From Rhodomicrobium sp. Az07 (lineage in GTDB: Bacteria; Pseudomonadota; Alphaproteobacteria; Rhizobiales; Rhodomicrobiaceae): a DNA stretch of 64,000 bases. The stretch lies in NCBI RefSeq assembly GCF_018619475.1, contig NZ_JAHFZG010000001.1, forward strand, positions 186,001-250,000. Direction: 5' to 3'. The position numbers and the translations under genes were made by a program. Position 1 is the stretch's first letter; each line of letters begins with the position of its first letter. Positions 18,985 through 38,782 of this stretch are shown here, piece after piece. Under the pieces are notes generated by a model. It was given only the letters and a program-made list of their open reading frames with translations. It was not told the DNA's origin and searched no databases.

Positions 18985-19295
18985 CAAGGGTTTCGGGCGG
19001 TTCGCCGTCCGGGAAATGCCGAAGCGGCGACGCTTCGGCGCTGTCTCCGCTCCGGCGGGGGCAGCCTGTCCAAGATTGCTGGCGCCAAGGGTTTCGGCCC
19101 GAGGCTTAATAGTCGCCTGCATGAGACGGGGGAATGGATTATGAGTGATCTCTTTGGCCGGGTTTCCGGTTGGTGGATCGCGTCTTATCACGCCTCGGGA
19201 CAGGACTGAGCAGTCGCTCGCCTTCCTTCGAGGCGCGCGGCGTGATCGTAGCGGCGACCCGCGGCGATGCGGTTCGTCTTTAACGGAGAGAAGCG
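18985..19295 (+). promoter_or_regulatory. Structured leader upstream of rplJ (candidate L10 autoregulatory leader)
   Basis: The 311 bases between rplA and rplJ are rich in inverted repeats. GCCGAAGC (19018-19025) pairs with GCTTCGGC (19032-19039) over a six-base loop. ATCACGCC (19187-19194) is fully complementary to GGCGTGAT (19239-19246), and a small CGCCT/AGGCG hairpin lies inside that interval. In many bacteria the L10-L7/L12 complex binds the rplJ leader to repress its own synthesis, and position and structure fit that role. A mini-ORF (19141-19209) overlaps the 5' arm of the long stem. Confidence 0.5.
19141..19209 (+). CDS. Possible 22-residue leader peptide upstream of rplJ
   Basis: ATG 19141 follows GGGGGAA with a six-base spacer and opens 22 codons ending in TGA at 19207-19209. 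The peptide begins [12 protein letters not shown] and ends SGQD. The start context is as good as that of many real genes here, and codons 16-18 form one arm of the predicted long stem. It could be a translated regulatory ORF or a chance frame. No homolog is known to me. Confidence 0.3.
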   Translation: MSDLFGRVSGWWIASYHASGQD

Positions 19296-19823
19296 GTGGA
19301 TAGAGCTGAAAAAAAGGAGATGGTTGAGTCTCTCAACGACATCTTCACGACAAGCGGCTCTGTCGTGGTGGCGCGCTACAAAGGTATGACCGTAGCGCAA
19401 ATGACTGAACTTCGCCGTCGCATGGGCGGCGCCGGGGCTCAGTTTAAAGTCATCAAGAACCGTCTCGCCAAAATTGCACTTGCCAACACCGCTGACGGTG
19501 CTGGCGCGGATCTCTTCCTCGAGCCGACGGGTATCGCTTTTGCGAAAGACCCGGTGACGGCAGCGAAAGTGGCAGCCGATTTTGCCAAGACTACCGACAA
19601 GTTCGTGATTGTCGGCGGTCTTCTCGGCAAGCAGGCGCTTGACGCGGACAGCGTCAAGGCTCTGGCCGCCATTCCGTCCATGGAAGAACTGCGCGCCAAG
19701 CTGCTCAGCGTGTTCCTTGCGCCTGGCTCCAGTCTCGTGCGGCAGCTCAATGCTCCCGCGCAGAACCTCGTGGGTGTCCTTACGGCGTACAAGGAAAAGC
19801 AGGAAAAGCAAGAAGCGGCGTGA
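19296..19823 (+). CDS. rplJ: 50S ribosomal protein L10
   Basis: 175 residues, GTG start with GGAG upstream. RAEKKEMVESLNDIFTTSGS and VARYKGMTVAQMTELRRRM are the conserved N-terminal rRNA-binding part, and the C-terminal helix (TAYKEKQEKQEAA) anchors L7/L12 dimers. L10 is the base of the ribosomal stalk. It precedes rplL by 56 bases. Confidence 0.97.
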   Translation: MDRAEKKEMVESLNDIFTTSGSVVVARYKGMTVAQMTELRRRMGGAGAQFKVIKNRLAKIALANTADGAGADLFLEPTGIAFAKDPVTAAKVAADFAKTTDKFVIVGGLLGKQALDADSVKALAAIPSMEELRAKLLSVFLAPGSSLVRQLNAPAQNLVGVLTAYKEKQEKQEAA

Positions 19824-19879
19824 TGGTTTGAGGCAGGGTCTCCCAACACCAACCAATCATCGAATGCACTGAGGTCAAA

Positions 19880-20263
19880 ATGTCCGAGAAATTTGAAAAG
19901 CTGTATCAGGAGCTGTCGGGTCTGACGGTTCTCGAAATCTCCGAGCTGGTGAAGCTCCTCGAAGACAAGTGGGGCGTGACGGCGGCTGCGGCCGCGCCGG
20001 TGTTCGCTGGCCCGATCCCGGGTGCGGCAGCGGCTGTGGTCGAAGAAGAGAAGACGGAATTCGACGTCATTCTCGCTGACGCCGGCGCTCAGAAGATCAA
20101 CGTCATCAAGGAAGTCCGCGCGATCACGGGTCTCGGCCTGAAGGAAGCGAAGGATCTCGTTGAAAGCGCGCCGAAGGCGATCAAGGAAGCCGTGTCCAAG
20201 ACTGAAGCCGAAGAGATCAAGAAGAAGATGGAAGCGGCCGGCGCCAAGATCGACATCAAGTAA
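19880..20263 (+). CDS. rplL: 50S ribosomal protein L7/L12
   Basis: 127 residues. An N-terminal dimerisation helix is followed by the Ala-rich hinge ([13 protein letters not shown]) and the C-terminal domain with [21 protein letters not shown] and [13 protein letters not shown], which recruits translation factors to the ribosome. Confidence 0.97.
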   Translation: MSEKFEKLYQELSGLTVLEISELVKLLEDKWGVTAAAAAPVFAGPIPGAAAAVVEEEKTEFDVILADAGAQKINVIKEVRAITGLGLKEAKDLVESAPKAIKEAVSKTEAEEIKKKMEAAGAKIDIK

Positions 20264-20269
20264 GAAGGC

Positions 20270-20298
20270 GGGCCGGGCTCGCCCGGCCCTCGCTTTTC
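20270..20298 (+). terminator. Hairpin between rplL and rpoB (probable attenuator)
   Basis: GGGCCGGGC is followed after two bases by its exact complement GCCCGGCCC, then TCGCTTTT. It begins seven bases after the rplL stop codon. A partially effective terminator at this place lets ribosomal genes be transcribed more than rpoBC in other bacteria. The U-tract is interrupted, which suits partial read-through. Confidence 0.6.
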
Positions 20299-20484
20299 GA
20301 CTGCATCGGCCCTCGGGTGCCTTGGTTCTGCCAAAAATGGCGGGATAGGGGGTGCCCGACAGGGCTTGAAAATCGTTAATGGGACGCCATATCAGGTGGC
20401 TTTCCAAGAAATAGGCTCTATCGCGACGCCCGAATCGCTAAGGCGTGCAGGACAAGCCGCCGCCCGGTGAAATAAGGAGATCAA

Positions 20485-24651
<4,167 letters not shown>

Positions 24652-24788
24652 AAACAAGGGCGGGTACCGGCTTCGGCTGGTGCCCGCATCAGCGTTTCAA
24701 GGAAATTGGCGAGGCACAGCTTCGCTATCCGCCAAACGGGGCGGACATCGGTCGGAGAAGCCGCGGAAGCGGCTCATAGGAGCGACGA

Positions 24789-29015
<4,227 letters not shown>

Positions 29016-29035
29016 CCGACAGCGTAAAAGATAAG

Positions 29036-29062
29036 AAAGCCCGGCTCATAGCCGGGCTTTTT
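29036..29062 (+). terminator. Rho-independent terminator after rpoC
   Basis: AAAGCCCGGC pairs with GCCGGGCTTT over a five-base loop, and the 3' arm runs directly into TTTTT. It lies 20 bases past the rpoC stop and should end the long ribosomal/RNA polymerase transcript. Confidence 0.92.
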
Positions 29063-29300
29063 GATTCTGCACACTGTGCAAGCAAAAAAAGCGGCGAAAA
29101 AGCGCCCGCAATCTCTTGGATTATCTGAATCCTTCCGTTAAAGTCGCATTTACCGACGAGATGGTGCTTGTTTGCATCGGGGTGTTTGGCGGCACCGGTC
29201 GGGGGCGGGGAACTTACGAAAGCGTTCGATTGATCCTGATGAGACTTCGGCCTCAACATATGCGGGACACAAACAGTCAACTCGGTGGAGCGCCCCTCCG

Positions 29301-30290
29301 ATGAGGTTAGGGAACGTATGCCTGCCCGTTTTCTCTTCTGCCGTCCTTTGCCTGGGCGCGCTGATGAGCCCCGCGCAGGCTGTGCCGTCGCAGCCATGGT
29401 ATATGGCTGCCTTCGATCACGTCATGCGAGTTCTCGTCAATAGCGAGGGGTCGGCGGTTCAGGTTCCGAACGATCCGGCAGCAAAGCCGCAAAACGTTGA
29501 TCCCTATTTCAGCCGCGTCATCAAAGAAGCGGGAACCATCACGCTCCGCGGCAGTGTGCCATCCGACGGCGATCTCAAGGTGCTGCAAGGTGTCGCCGCC
29601 GCGACAGCGCCGGGGGCGTCCGTCGTGGACAAGACTCGCATCAATCCCGATGTCCCGAACCGCGACGCGTGGCTTGCTGCCATGACATTCGCGCTTCGTC
29701 AGGTCGGCAAGCTCAACACCGGCTCGGCCTCCTTGAGGAATGCGGCGATCGTCATTGAGGGCGTGACGAAAGCGGATGACGATTTCACGATTATACAGAA
29801 GAAGGTCCGCGAGGAAGCGCCGAAGGGCGTGAACTTGCAGGTGGCGTTGAAACCGCACGATGCTCGCCCGTTCGTCTGGCTGGCGCAGTTGCAGCACGGA
29901 GCGGTTCATCTCAGCGGCCACGTTCCGTCCGACCACGATAAAGTCATATCCGGCCATGCGCAGGTGCTTTTTCAGAACCTGACCATCAACAGCAGCATGG
30001 AAAAGACGAAGGGCGAGCCGAAGGGCTGGATCGAGGCCACGAAGGTTTCGCTTGAAATGCTGTCCTTGCTCTACGCCGGCAGTGTGGCCATCACCGACAT
30101 GGTGGTCAAGATAGACGGGATCTATTCATCGCCCGCCATGGTCGACCTGCTGAAAGTCTACAGCAAGAGGCTACCGGACGGCTTCACGCTTGAGACCAAC
30201 ATTCTTGAACCCGTGGCACGCGCTCCCGCCGCGCGAGCGGAGGACATGAGCTTCGCGGCGCATCGGGCGCGCGCGTCCTACAATCCGTGA
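29301..30290 (+). CDS. Exported protein with BON-like repeats resembling the N-terminal region of Rhizobiales OmpA proteins
   Basis: 329 residues with a signal peptide ending at MSPAQA. The mature part shows a repeating pattern. Around residues 79-155 it reads TITLRGSVPSDGD, then W...F.LRQVGKLNTGSASL...AIVIEG. Around 200-273 comes AVHLSGHVPSDHD, then W..A..VSLEMLSLLYAGSVAI...VVKIDG. In the OmpA-family proteins I recall from Rhizobiales such repeats precede a peptidoglycan-binding OmpA domain, which is missing here. ATG 29301 is chosen for its signal peptide; GGAG lies about 11-14 bases upstream. The likely location is the periplasm or outer-membrane periphery. Function unknown. Confidence 0.68.
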   Translation: MRLGNVCLPVFSSAVLCLGALMSPAQAVPSQPWYMAAFDHVMRVLVNSEGSAVQVPNDPAAKPQNVDPYFSRVIKEAGTITLRGSVPSDGDLKVLQGVAAATAPGASVVDKTRINPDVPNRDAWLAAMTFALRQVGKLNTGSASLRNAAIVIEGVTKADDDFTIIQKKVREEAPKGVNLQVALKPHDARPFVWLAQLQHGAVHLSGHVPSDHDKVISGHAQVLFQNLTINSSMEKTKGEPKGWIEATKVSLEMLSLLYAGSVAITDMVVKIDGIYSSPAMVDLLKVYSKRLPDGFTLETNILEPVARAPAARAEDMSFAAHRARASYNP

Positions 30291-30473
30291 GTTTTTGACG
30301 CGATCAAAAGCGCCAGCAAGTTGCTCGTGGTCCTTTGATTCCGTCCTTTGCTCGCGAGGTTAGGCAACGGATGCTACAGTGCGCATGAATGCGGACAAGC
30401 ATTTGCCGTTGCTTCCGAGATGGCGGCCGTTACTTCCGCCGCAGGGCTACAGCCCGGCAGTTCTCCGCGTCGC

Positions 30474-31435
30474 TCAGACCGAAAAAATCTCTTGCGGCTC
30501 GGAAAGCGGCGGGCGGGGCACCGCATGCCATGTCGTATCGGCGTCGATCAAAAAATCCGCGATAAGCCGCTCGCTGAAGCGGTCCTTCAACAGCGGTGCA
30601 TGGCCTTCGTTCGGGATGAGCACGGGCGTCAGGCGCGGGTGTCGAGCTTGCATCTCCTGCACGGTCGCCGCCGACAGCAGGTCGGAATGTTCACCGCGGA
30701 TGACCATAACCGGCACGGCTCGCAAGGACTCGAAGTGCTCCCACATCGTCGGGACGGGCTTGGAAATGTCTATTTCCGACAGCGCCTTGCCAATGTTTGG
30801 ATCGTAGGCCGGGGCAGGACGTCCTTCGGCATCTTCATTGAAAAGCTGCCGCGTCCACGAGCGCCAGCTCGCGTTATCAAGCGCGGTGAACTGGCGCTTG
30901 TTGATGTCGCGCACGACGCGCAGCGCCTCGTCCCAATCGGCGGGCACGGGGATCTTGCCGGTGTAGCCCATGATGCGCGCAAGGCCCGCCGTCTCGATGG
31001 CCGGGCCGATGTCGTTCAGAATGGCGCATCCGATCGCGGCGGGGCGCGTGATGGCGAGCAACATGGTGATGATCCCCCCCCGCGACGTGCCGAGCACCGC
31101 GACATCGGACAGGCCGCGCAGCGTGAGAAACGCCTCGACATCCTGAAGCTCGATCAGCGCGGAGTAATTCTGCCAGTTCCTGTCCCATTCGGACCGCCCG
31201 CGCCCGCGATAATCGAGGCAGTAGACGGCGCGCGCGTGCGTCGGATGCGTGGACAGCGCTACGGCGAGGTCGTGGAAGTCGCGGCCGTTGCGGGTCAGTC
31301 CGGCGAGGCACAGGAGCGGTCGCGCGGGCGCGTCGTCGCTGCCGTATTTGCGGACATACAAGACGAGATCGTCATCGCTGCGGTAGAAGATGTCTTCCGT
31401 TTGGGGAACCGCTGCGTCAGCCGATCCGTATGTCA

Positions 31436-31439
<4 letters not shown>
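30474..31439 (-). CDS. Alpha/beta-fold hydrolase
   Basis: 321 residues. PLLCLAGLTRNGRDFHDLA holds the oxyanion region, LGTSRGG the nucleophile serine, RGEHSDLLS the acid residue and NEGHAPLL the histidine, so the catalytic triad is complete. No signal peptide is seen, so it is likely cytoplasmic. The start codon overlaps the stop of the upstream lytic transglycosylase gene (ATGA), which implies translational coupling. The substrate is unknown. Confidence 0.85.
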
Positions 31440-34132
<2,693 letters not shown>

Positions 34133-34371
34133 TCCCTATCGTGTGGCGGATTTTCGTTGGCAGCGGGTTCCATCAAACCTATGGTTTTGCCTCGTCAAGA
34201 GTTTTACAAGGCTACCTGCATACGCTGTCATGATTGATGGCCGTTTAATCCGGCAATAGAATGACAAGCTCCGCGACGGCTCAAGAACCTAATTCGCGGA
34301 AACGGTATACTGGTTAACGCGCCGTTAGGCTTTTCCGTAAAAATGACAGCGGTCAGGTGAGGATGGACGAG

Positions 34372-35259
34372 ATGTTCAAGGGCTCTTTTACGGCGCTTGT
34401 TACGCCCTTTGAAGGTGAGGGCGTCGACTATGAAGCCTTCGCGCGCCTGGTCGAATTTCAGATCCAGTCGGGCACGCACGGCCTCGTTCCGGTCGGCACG
34501 ACGGGTGAGTCGCCCACACTCAGCCACGAAGAGCATGAACGCGTCGTCGAGACGTGCGTCGCCGCAGCAAAGGGCCGTGTGCCGGTCATCGCGGGCACCG
34601 GCTCCAACAGCACGGCGGAAGCCATCGCGCTCTCGCAGCATGCGCAGAAGGCGGGGGCCGACGCCGCGCTTGTCGTGACGCCGTATTACAACAAGCCGAC
34701 GCAGGAAGGGCTCTACCAGCACTTCAAGGCGATCAACGACGCCATCGACATCCCGATCCTCATCTACAACATTCCGGGGCGCAGCGTGATCGACATGTCG
34801 GTCGCGACCATGGCGCGGCTGTTCGAGCTGAAGAACATCGTCGGCGTGAAGGACGCGACCGCTTCGCCCGTGCGGGCGAGCCAGCAGCGCGCGGCGCTCG
34901 GGCCGGACTTCATCCAGCTCTCGGGCGAGGATGGCACCGCGCTCGCCTTCAACGCGCATGGCGGCCACGGCTGTATTTCGGTTTCGGCCAACGTTGCGCC
35001 TAAGCTGTGCTCCGATTTCCAGAACGCCTGCCTCGCGGGCGACTATGCGAAGGCGCTCGAATTGCACGACCTTCTGATGCCGCTCCACGACGCACTGTTC
35101 GTCGAAACCAATCCGGTGCCGGTGAAATATGCGGCGTCGCGGCGCGGCCTGTGCAAGCCCGATACGCGCCTCCCCCTGACACCGCTGTCCGAAGCCTCCA
35201 GGGCGCGCGTCGACGCGGCGCTCGAAAAGGTCGGCCTGCTCCATCGCGAGGCCGCATAA
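34372..35259 (+). CDS. dapA: 4-hydroxy-tetrahydrodipicolinate synthase
   Basis: 295 residues from the chosen ATG. It condenses pyruvate with aspartate semialdehyde, the first committed step of lysine and diaminopimelate synthesis. [27 protein letters not shown] (catalytic Tyr) and GVKDAT (Schiff-base Lys) are all present. Upstream in-frame starts at 34357 (GTG) and 34363 (ATG) exist, but ATG 34372 has GAGG at good spacing and matches the usual MFKGS N-terminus. smpB follows after two bases. Confidence 0.95.
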   Translation: MFKGSFTALVTPFEGEGVDYEAFARLVEFQIQSGTHGLVPVGTTGESPTLSHEEHERVVETCVAAAKGRVPVIAGTGSNSTAEAIALSQHAQKAGADAALVVTPYYNKPTQEGLYQHFKAINDAIDIPILIYNIPGRSVIDMSVATMARLFELKNIVGVKDATASPVRASQQRAALGPDFIQLSGEDGTALAFNAHGGHGCISVSANVAPKLCSDFQNACLAGDYAKALELHDLLMPLHDALFVETNPVPVKYAASRRGLCKPDTRLPLTPLSEASRARVDAALEKVGLLHREAA

Positions 35260-35261
35260 GC

Positions 35262-35738
35262 ATGGCCGCTCCCGCCGCGACATCGGTTCGCAAAGTCGTC
35301 GCCGAGAACAGGAAGGCGCGCTTCTCCTATTTCATCGACGACACGTTCGAGGTGGGTATCGCGCTCGGCGGTTCGGAGGTGAAGTCTCTGCGGCAGGGCA
35401 AGGCCAATATCGCCGAGTCCTACGCCACCGCGCAGGGCAGCGAAATCTTCCTGATCAACGCCTACATTCCGGAATATCTGCAAGCGAACCGCCTGAACCA
35501 CGAGACGCGCCGCCCCCGCAAGCTTCTGCTGCACAAGCGCGAGGTGAACAAGCTCATGGGCGCGATCCACCGCGAGGGCATGACGCTCGTGCCGCTGCGC
35601 ATCTACTTCAACGACCGCGGCCGCGCGAAGCTCGAACTCGCTCTCGCGCGAGGCAAGAAGCTGCACGACAAGCGCGAGACGGAAAAGAACCGAGACTGGG
35701 AGCGCCAGAAGGGCCGCCTCATGCGCGATCGCGGCTGA
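35262..35738 (+). CDS. smpB: SsrA-binding protein SmpB
   Basis: 158 residues. SmpB brings tmRNA to stalled ribosomes. [21 protein letters not shown], the YIPEY stretch and [12 protein letters not shown] are family signatures, and the C-terminal basic tail ([17 protein letters not shown]) enters the ribosome. It is almost contiguous with dapA, a pairing I recall from many alphaproteobacteria. The ssrA gene was not found next to it. Confidence 0.96.
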   Translation: MAAPAATSVRKVVAENRKARFSYFIDDTFEVGIALGGSEVKSLRQGKANIAESYATAQGSEIFLINAYIPEYLQANRLNHETRRPRKLLLHKREVNKLMGAIHREGMTLVPLRIYFNDRGRAKLELALARGKKLHDKRETEKNRDWERQKGRLMRDRG

Positions 35739-36277
35739 CGCGGAGCGCCGCACCCGCCTTCTTTCGTGTCAGAACTACTTCGCCAAGACTTGCCGAATCC
35801 CTCGACACCTGCCGGGGTCGACGCGCCGCGAGCGGTGCGGACCGTTGCATCGCGCACAGCGCGTTTCGTCGCACGCCTAGGCGGGACACCGTTACCGCTT
35901 TGTCACAACCTGCCTTTTTCCTCGCAATAATCAAATGCGGGGCCGCAGCCCCGGTGACGTGCGGCAGGCATTGAACCGGCTGCGGGCGATAAGCACCACG
36001 CAAGGTTGTCAGGAAATGGTTGTAGCGACGCGCTTTTTTGCCGAATCACCCAAAATATCCCCCTCGCGTGTGTATAAACATGCGCGTGTGTGTATAGATA
36101 GGCATGCTATTGCAGCTTTCTCACACGTTTGGAGCTTTCGTGAATTTCGTTTTCGAGAAATAAACGAATTAACGAAATGGTAACCAGTTCAGATGCTGTT
36201 AGAAGGGGTCCTATTCTGAAGCTCACCGGTATCGTCGCCGCGCCGCATCAGCCAAAAGCAACACACGGGGAATTGCT
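35739..36277. promoter_or_regulatory. 539-base intergenic region with AT-rich upstream element
   Basis: No gene is visible. The first 200 bases are GC-rich; GGGGC/GCCCC forms a hairpin near 35939-35952. From ~36030 the sequence becomes AT-rich. Two near-copies of cGTGTGTATA lie at ~36067-36077 and ~36085-36095. ATTTCGTT (36144-36151) is repeated in inverted form as AACGAAAT (36171-36178), with further TTCGT/ACGAA half sites between. This probably regulates the downstream gene at 36278. A small RNA cannot be excluded. Confidence 0.4.
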
Positions 36278-36733
36278 ATGACTCAGATTAACACCCGGAC
36301 GATCATCGTCCTGTTGGCGTGTTTTGTGGCGTTAGTAGTGCTTGTTAAGTCCCAGCACAGCCGCGTTTCTGCCGCCGTCATTCCGCAAGCCACCGTCGTC
36401 AAGACGGCGGTCGTCGAAGCGCCCAAGGCCGTCCAGCCTGTGGCCCTCAAGGTTGCATCCGGCGTTCAGGTCATTCCCGCCGAGAAATGCAATGTCGCGC
36501 TCAAGAGCGGTGGCGCTTTCGCCGTTCTGGCCGAGCCGGTCGCCTGCAATGGCGTCGCCATCGAATCCGTGAAGATCAACGTGTCCGACAAGCCCTGCGC
36601 GGCGGCCGCCAAGTCGGATTTCCGCACGTTCAGCCACTCCACGGTCCTCAACGGCAAGTTCGGCGTCTATGTCGAGAACAAGCCGCAGGCGCGCTGCTTC
36701 CAGGTCGCCGAAATCACGGGCAAGTATCTCTGA
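36278..36733 (+). CDS. Small membrane-anchored or exported protein, unknown function
   Basis: 151 residues. A hydrophobic N-terminal helix (TIIVLLACFVALVVLV) is followed by an Ala/Val/Pro linker and a C-terminal domain of about 85 residues with four cysteines (EKCNVAL, VACNGVA, DKPCAAA, ARCFQVA), suggesting disulphides outside the cytoplasm. Ribosome binding site GGGGAA precedes the ATG. I do not recognise the family. It has its own AT-rich upstream region and a terminator, so it is monocistronic. Confidence 0.7.
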   Translation: MTQINTRTIIVLLACFVALVVLVKSQHSRVSAAVIPQATVVKTAVVEAPKAVQPVALKVASGVQVIPAEKCNVALKSGGAFAVLAEPVACNGVAIESVKINVSDKPCAAAAKSDFRTFSHSTVLNGKFGVYVENKPQARCFQVAEITGKYL

Positions 36734-36791
36734 TATGATTTTGCAAGACGCTGCGGGAGGCAGGATCGCTGCCTCATCCGCGAAACGAACC

Positions 36792-36821
36792 AAAAAGGCG
36801 GTCCCGGGGGCCGCCTTTTTT
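36792..36821 (+). terminator. Rho-independent terminator
   Basis: AAAAAGGCGG pairs with CCGCCTTTTT over a GC-rich loop and ends in a T-run. It follows the 36278-36733 gene. The A-rich 5' side means it can also serve the converging minus-strand gene that ends at 36885. Confidence 0.85.
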
Positions 36822-36884
36822 GCGCGCGCGAGCCTTCCGATCCGCATGATCGTGCTCGGCGCTGAAGTCTTTTCGCCGCGCTCG

Positions 36885-38696
36885 TCACATCGAGATCGAC
36901 CCTTCGCGGAACGAGGTCCGGTCGAGCCACACATTGACCAGCACCGGCTTCCCCGCTTTCGCGGCGGCGCGCGCTTGCCGGAGCGCGTCGGGCACTTCCG
37001 CATTCGTCTTCACAAGAATGCCTTCAGCGCCGAATCCTGCGGCAACCTCATGATAGGCTGTGCGCGCCAGCACGGTGCCGAAATCGTCGCCGAGGACCTT
37101 TTCCTGCTCGCGCGCAATCTGCGTCCACCCCGCGTCGTTGCCGACGACCGCGATCACCGGAATGCCGTGCCGCACGAAGGTGTCGAATTCCGCCAGGCTG
37201 TAGCCGCAGGCACCGTCGCCGAACAGCACCCAGAGTTCCGCATCCGGCCGCGCCAGCGCCGCTCCGAGCGCGAAGCCCGCGCCAACGCCGAGCGTACCGA
37301 ACGCGCCGGGATCGAGCCAGCTCAACGGTCCGCGCGGGCGCACGATGTAGGAAGCGGTCGCGACGAAGTCGCCGCCATCCGCCACGAATATTGCGCTGTC
37401 CGCCGCCTCCCGGTCCAGTGCGCGGAAGAAGGCGATGGGGTTCACATGCGCGCCCTCGCCAGCCGCTTGCGCGCCGATATCGTTTTCACGCGCGGCATCG
37501 CGGGCGCGAAGCGAAGCAAGCCAGTCGTCGCGGTGGATGCGGCCTCTTTCGGCGAGCGCGCGCAGGAAAAGCGCCGCGTCCCCGATGGCTTCGATGGTGG
37601 CGCGGCGATTGAGGCGTGCGTCCTTGCGGCTGCGGTTGGCCGCGATCAGCGTGGCCGCGCTGCGGATCTGCTTGCCGTAGTCGAGCCGGAAATCGCACGG
37701 CACCCCTGCGAGGATCACGCAATCCGATTCCTTCAGCGCATTGCGCCGCTGATGCCGCAACTGGAGCGGATGGTCGCGGCCCAGCAGCCCGCGCGCCATA
37801 CCCGATAGATAGACCGGGATACCGAGCCGCGAGATCGCTTCGGCGAGCGCCGCCGCGTCCGTGCCCGTCGCCAGTGCCTGACTGCCGATGATGGCGAGCG
37901 GACGCTCCGCTTTCGAGAGTGCCGCCGCCGCCGCGTTCACGCTCGACGACGCCGGGTTGGGAATGCGGATGGTTCGCGGTCGCGGCGCTTCTGTCGCTTT
38001 CGCGCCGCGGAACATCTTTTCGAGATGACGAGTGAGGTAAAATCGCAGCGCCCGCGCGCCGAAAGACTGCCCTCGGCCGCCGGCCTCCGCATACCACTGG
38101 CGCACCAGCGCTTCGGGGTAGAGCAGGTCGATGGGGCATTCGATGAACGCCGGTCCTTGCACGCCCTCGCGGGCCACGGCGAAGGCGTCTTCCAGCGCCG
38201 GGCCGATGTCGCGCACGCGGCGCACCTGCTTTACGACCTTCGCATGCGGCGCGACGACGGGGCGCTGATCGATGTCCTGAAGCGCGCCGCGCCCTTGCAG
38301 CATGGTTGGCGCCGCGCCGCCAAAAAGGATCAGCGGCGACTGCGCAAGTTGCGCGTTCTTGAGCGGCGTGACGATGTTCGTAAGGCCAGGGCCTGCGGTG
38401 ACGGCGACGACGCCCGGCACGCCCGATAATCGCGCCATGGCGTCGGCGGCGAAAGCGGCCGTCGCTTCGTGGCGGGTATCCACGACGCGAATGCCCGCAT
38501 CCTTCGCGCCGATGAGGATCGGGGAAATATGCCCCCCGCACAGCGTGAAAATCGCCGTCACGCCGTGCGCCTTCAGCGCTGCCGCGATCGCATCGCCGGC
38601 ATGCCGCGCCGGGCTCGCATGGGCCTCACCTCGCGCGTCGCCCTTGCGCGCAGCGACGCGGCTTCGCGCGTGCCCTTCCTTCAGCACTACGGCCAT
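36885..38696 (-). CDS. Thiamine-diphosphate enzyme, ILVBL/2-hydroxyacyl-CoA-lyase-like (acetolactate-synthase superfamily)
   Basis: 603 residues. Three-domain ThDP enzyme: the PYR domain contains CGGHISPIL (53-61) and [13 protein letters not shown] with the catalytic Glu (E77); the PP domain contains [19 protein letters not shown] and the GDGACGYSL...NDAGWTQI cofactor-binding motif. These blocks and the C-terminal TSFREGSIS resemble, from memory, the animal ILVBL (HACL2) protein more than IlvB or oxalyl-CoA decarboxylase. The reaction could be 2-hydroxyacyl-CoA cleavage; true acetolactate synthesis is unlikely without an adjacent ilvH. GGGGGAGGAA precedes the ATG. The first ~30 residues are a charged extension. 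Confidence 0.82.
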   Translation of the reverse strand: MAVVLKEGHARSRVAARKGDARGEAHASPARHAGDAIAAALKAHGVTAIFTLCGGHISPILIGAKDAGIRVVDTRHEATAAFAADAMARLSGVPGVVAVTAGPGLTNIVTPLKNAQLAQSPLILFGGAAPTMLQGRGALQDIDQRPVVAPHAKVVKQVRRVRDIGPALEDAFAVAREGVQGPAFIECPIDLLYPEALVRQWYAEAGGRGQSFGARALRFYLTRHLEKMFRGAKATEAPRPRTIRIPNPASSSVNAAAAALSKAERPLAIIGSQALATGTDAAALAEAISRLGIPVYLSGMARGLLGRDHPLQLRHQRRNALKESDCVILAGVPCDFRLDYGKQIRSAATLIAANRSRKDARLNRRATIEAIGDAALFLRALAERGRIHRDDWLASLRARDAARENDIGAQAAGEGAHVNPIAFFRALDREAADSAIFVADGGDFVATASYIVRPRGPLSWLDPGAFGTLGVGAGFALGAALARPDAELWVLFGDGACGYSLAEFDTFVRHGIPVIAVVGNDAGWTQIAREQEKVLGDDFGTVLARTAYHEVAAGFGAEGILVKTNAEVPDALRQARAAAKAGKPVLVNVWLDRTSFREGSISM

Positions 38697-38782
38697 CGTT
38701 CCTCCCCCTTACCCGGCGCGTCTTGGTGCGCAGCCGTGGCGAGGGGCAGTCTATACCGGGAAGGCACCGCGCTCCACCGAGC

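Noticed and set aside
34314-34328. TTAA-n7-TTAG, a CtrA-like half match upstream of dapA
   Set aside because: One mismatch to TTAA-n7-TTAA is expected by chance, and there is no further support for cell-cycle control.
35739-36277. Possible two-piece tmRNA (ssrA) next to smpB
   Set aside because: I looked for a tRNA-like acceptor arm with T-arm sequence and a tag reading frame and found neither.
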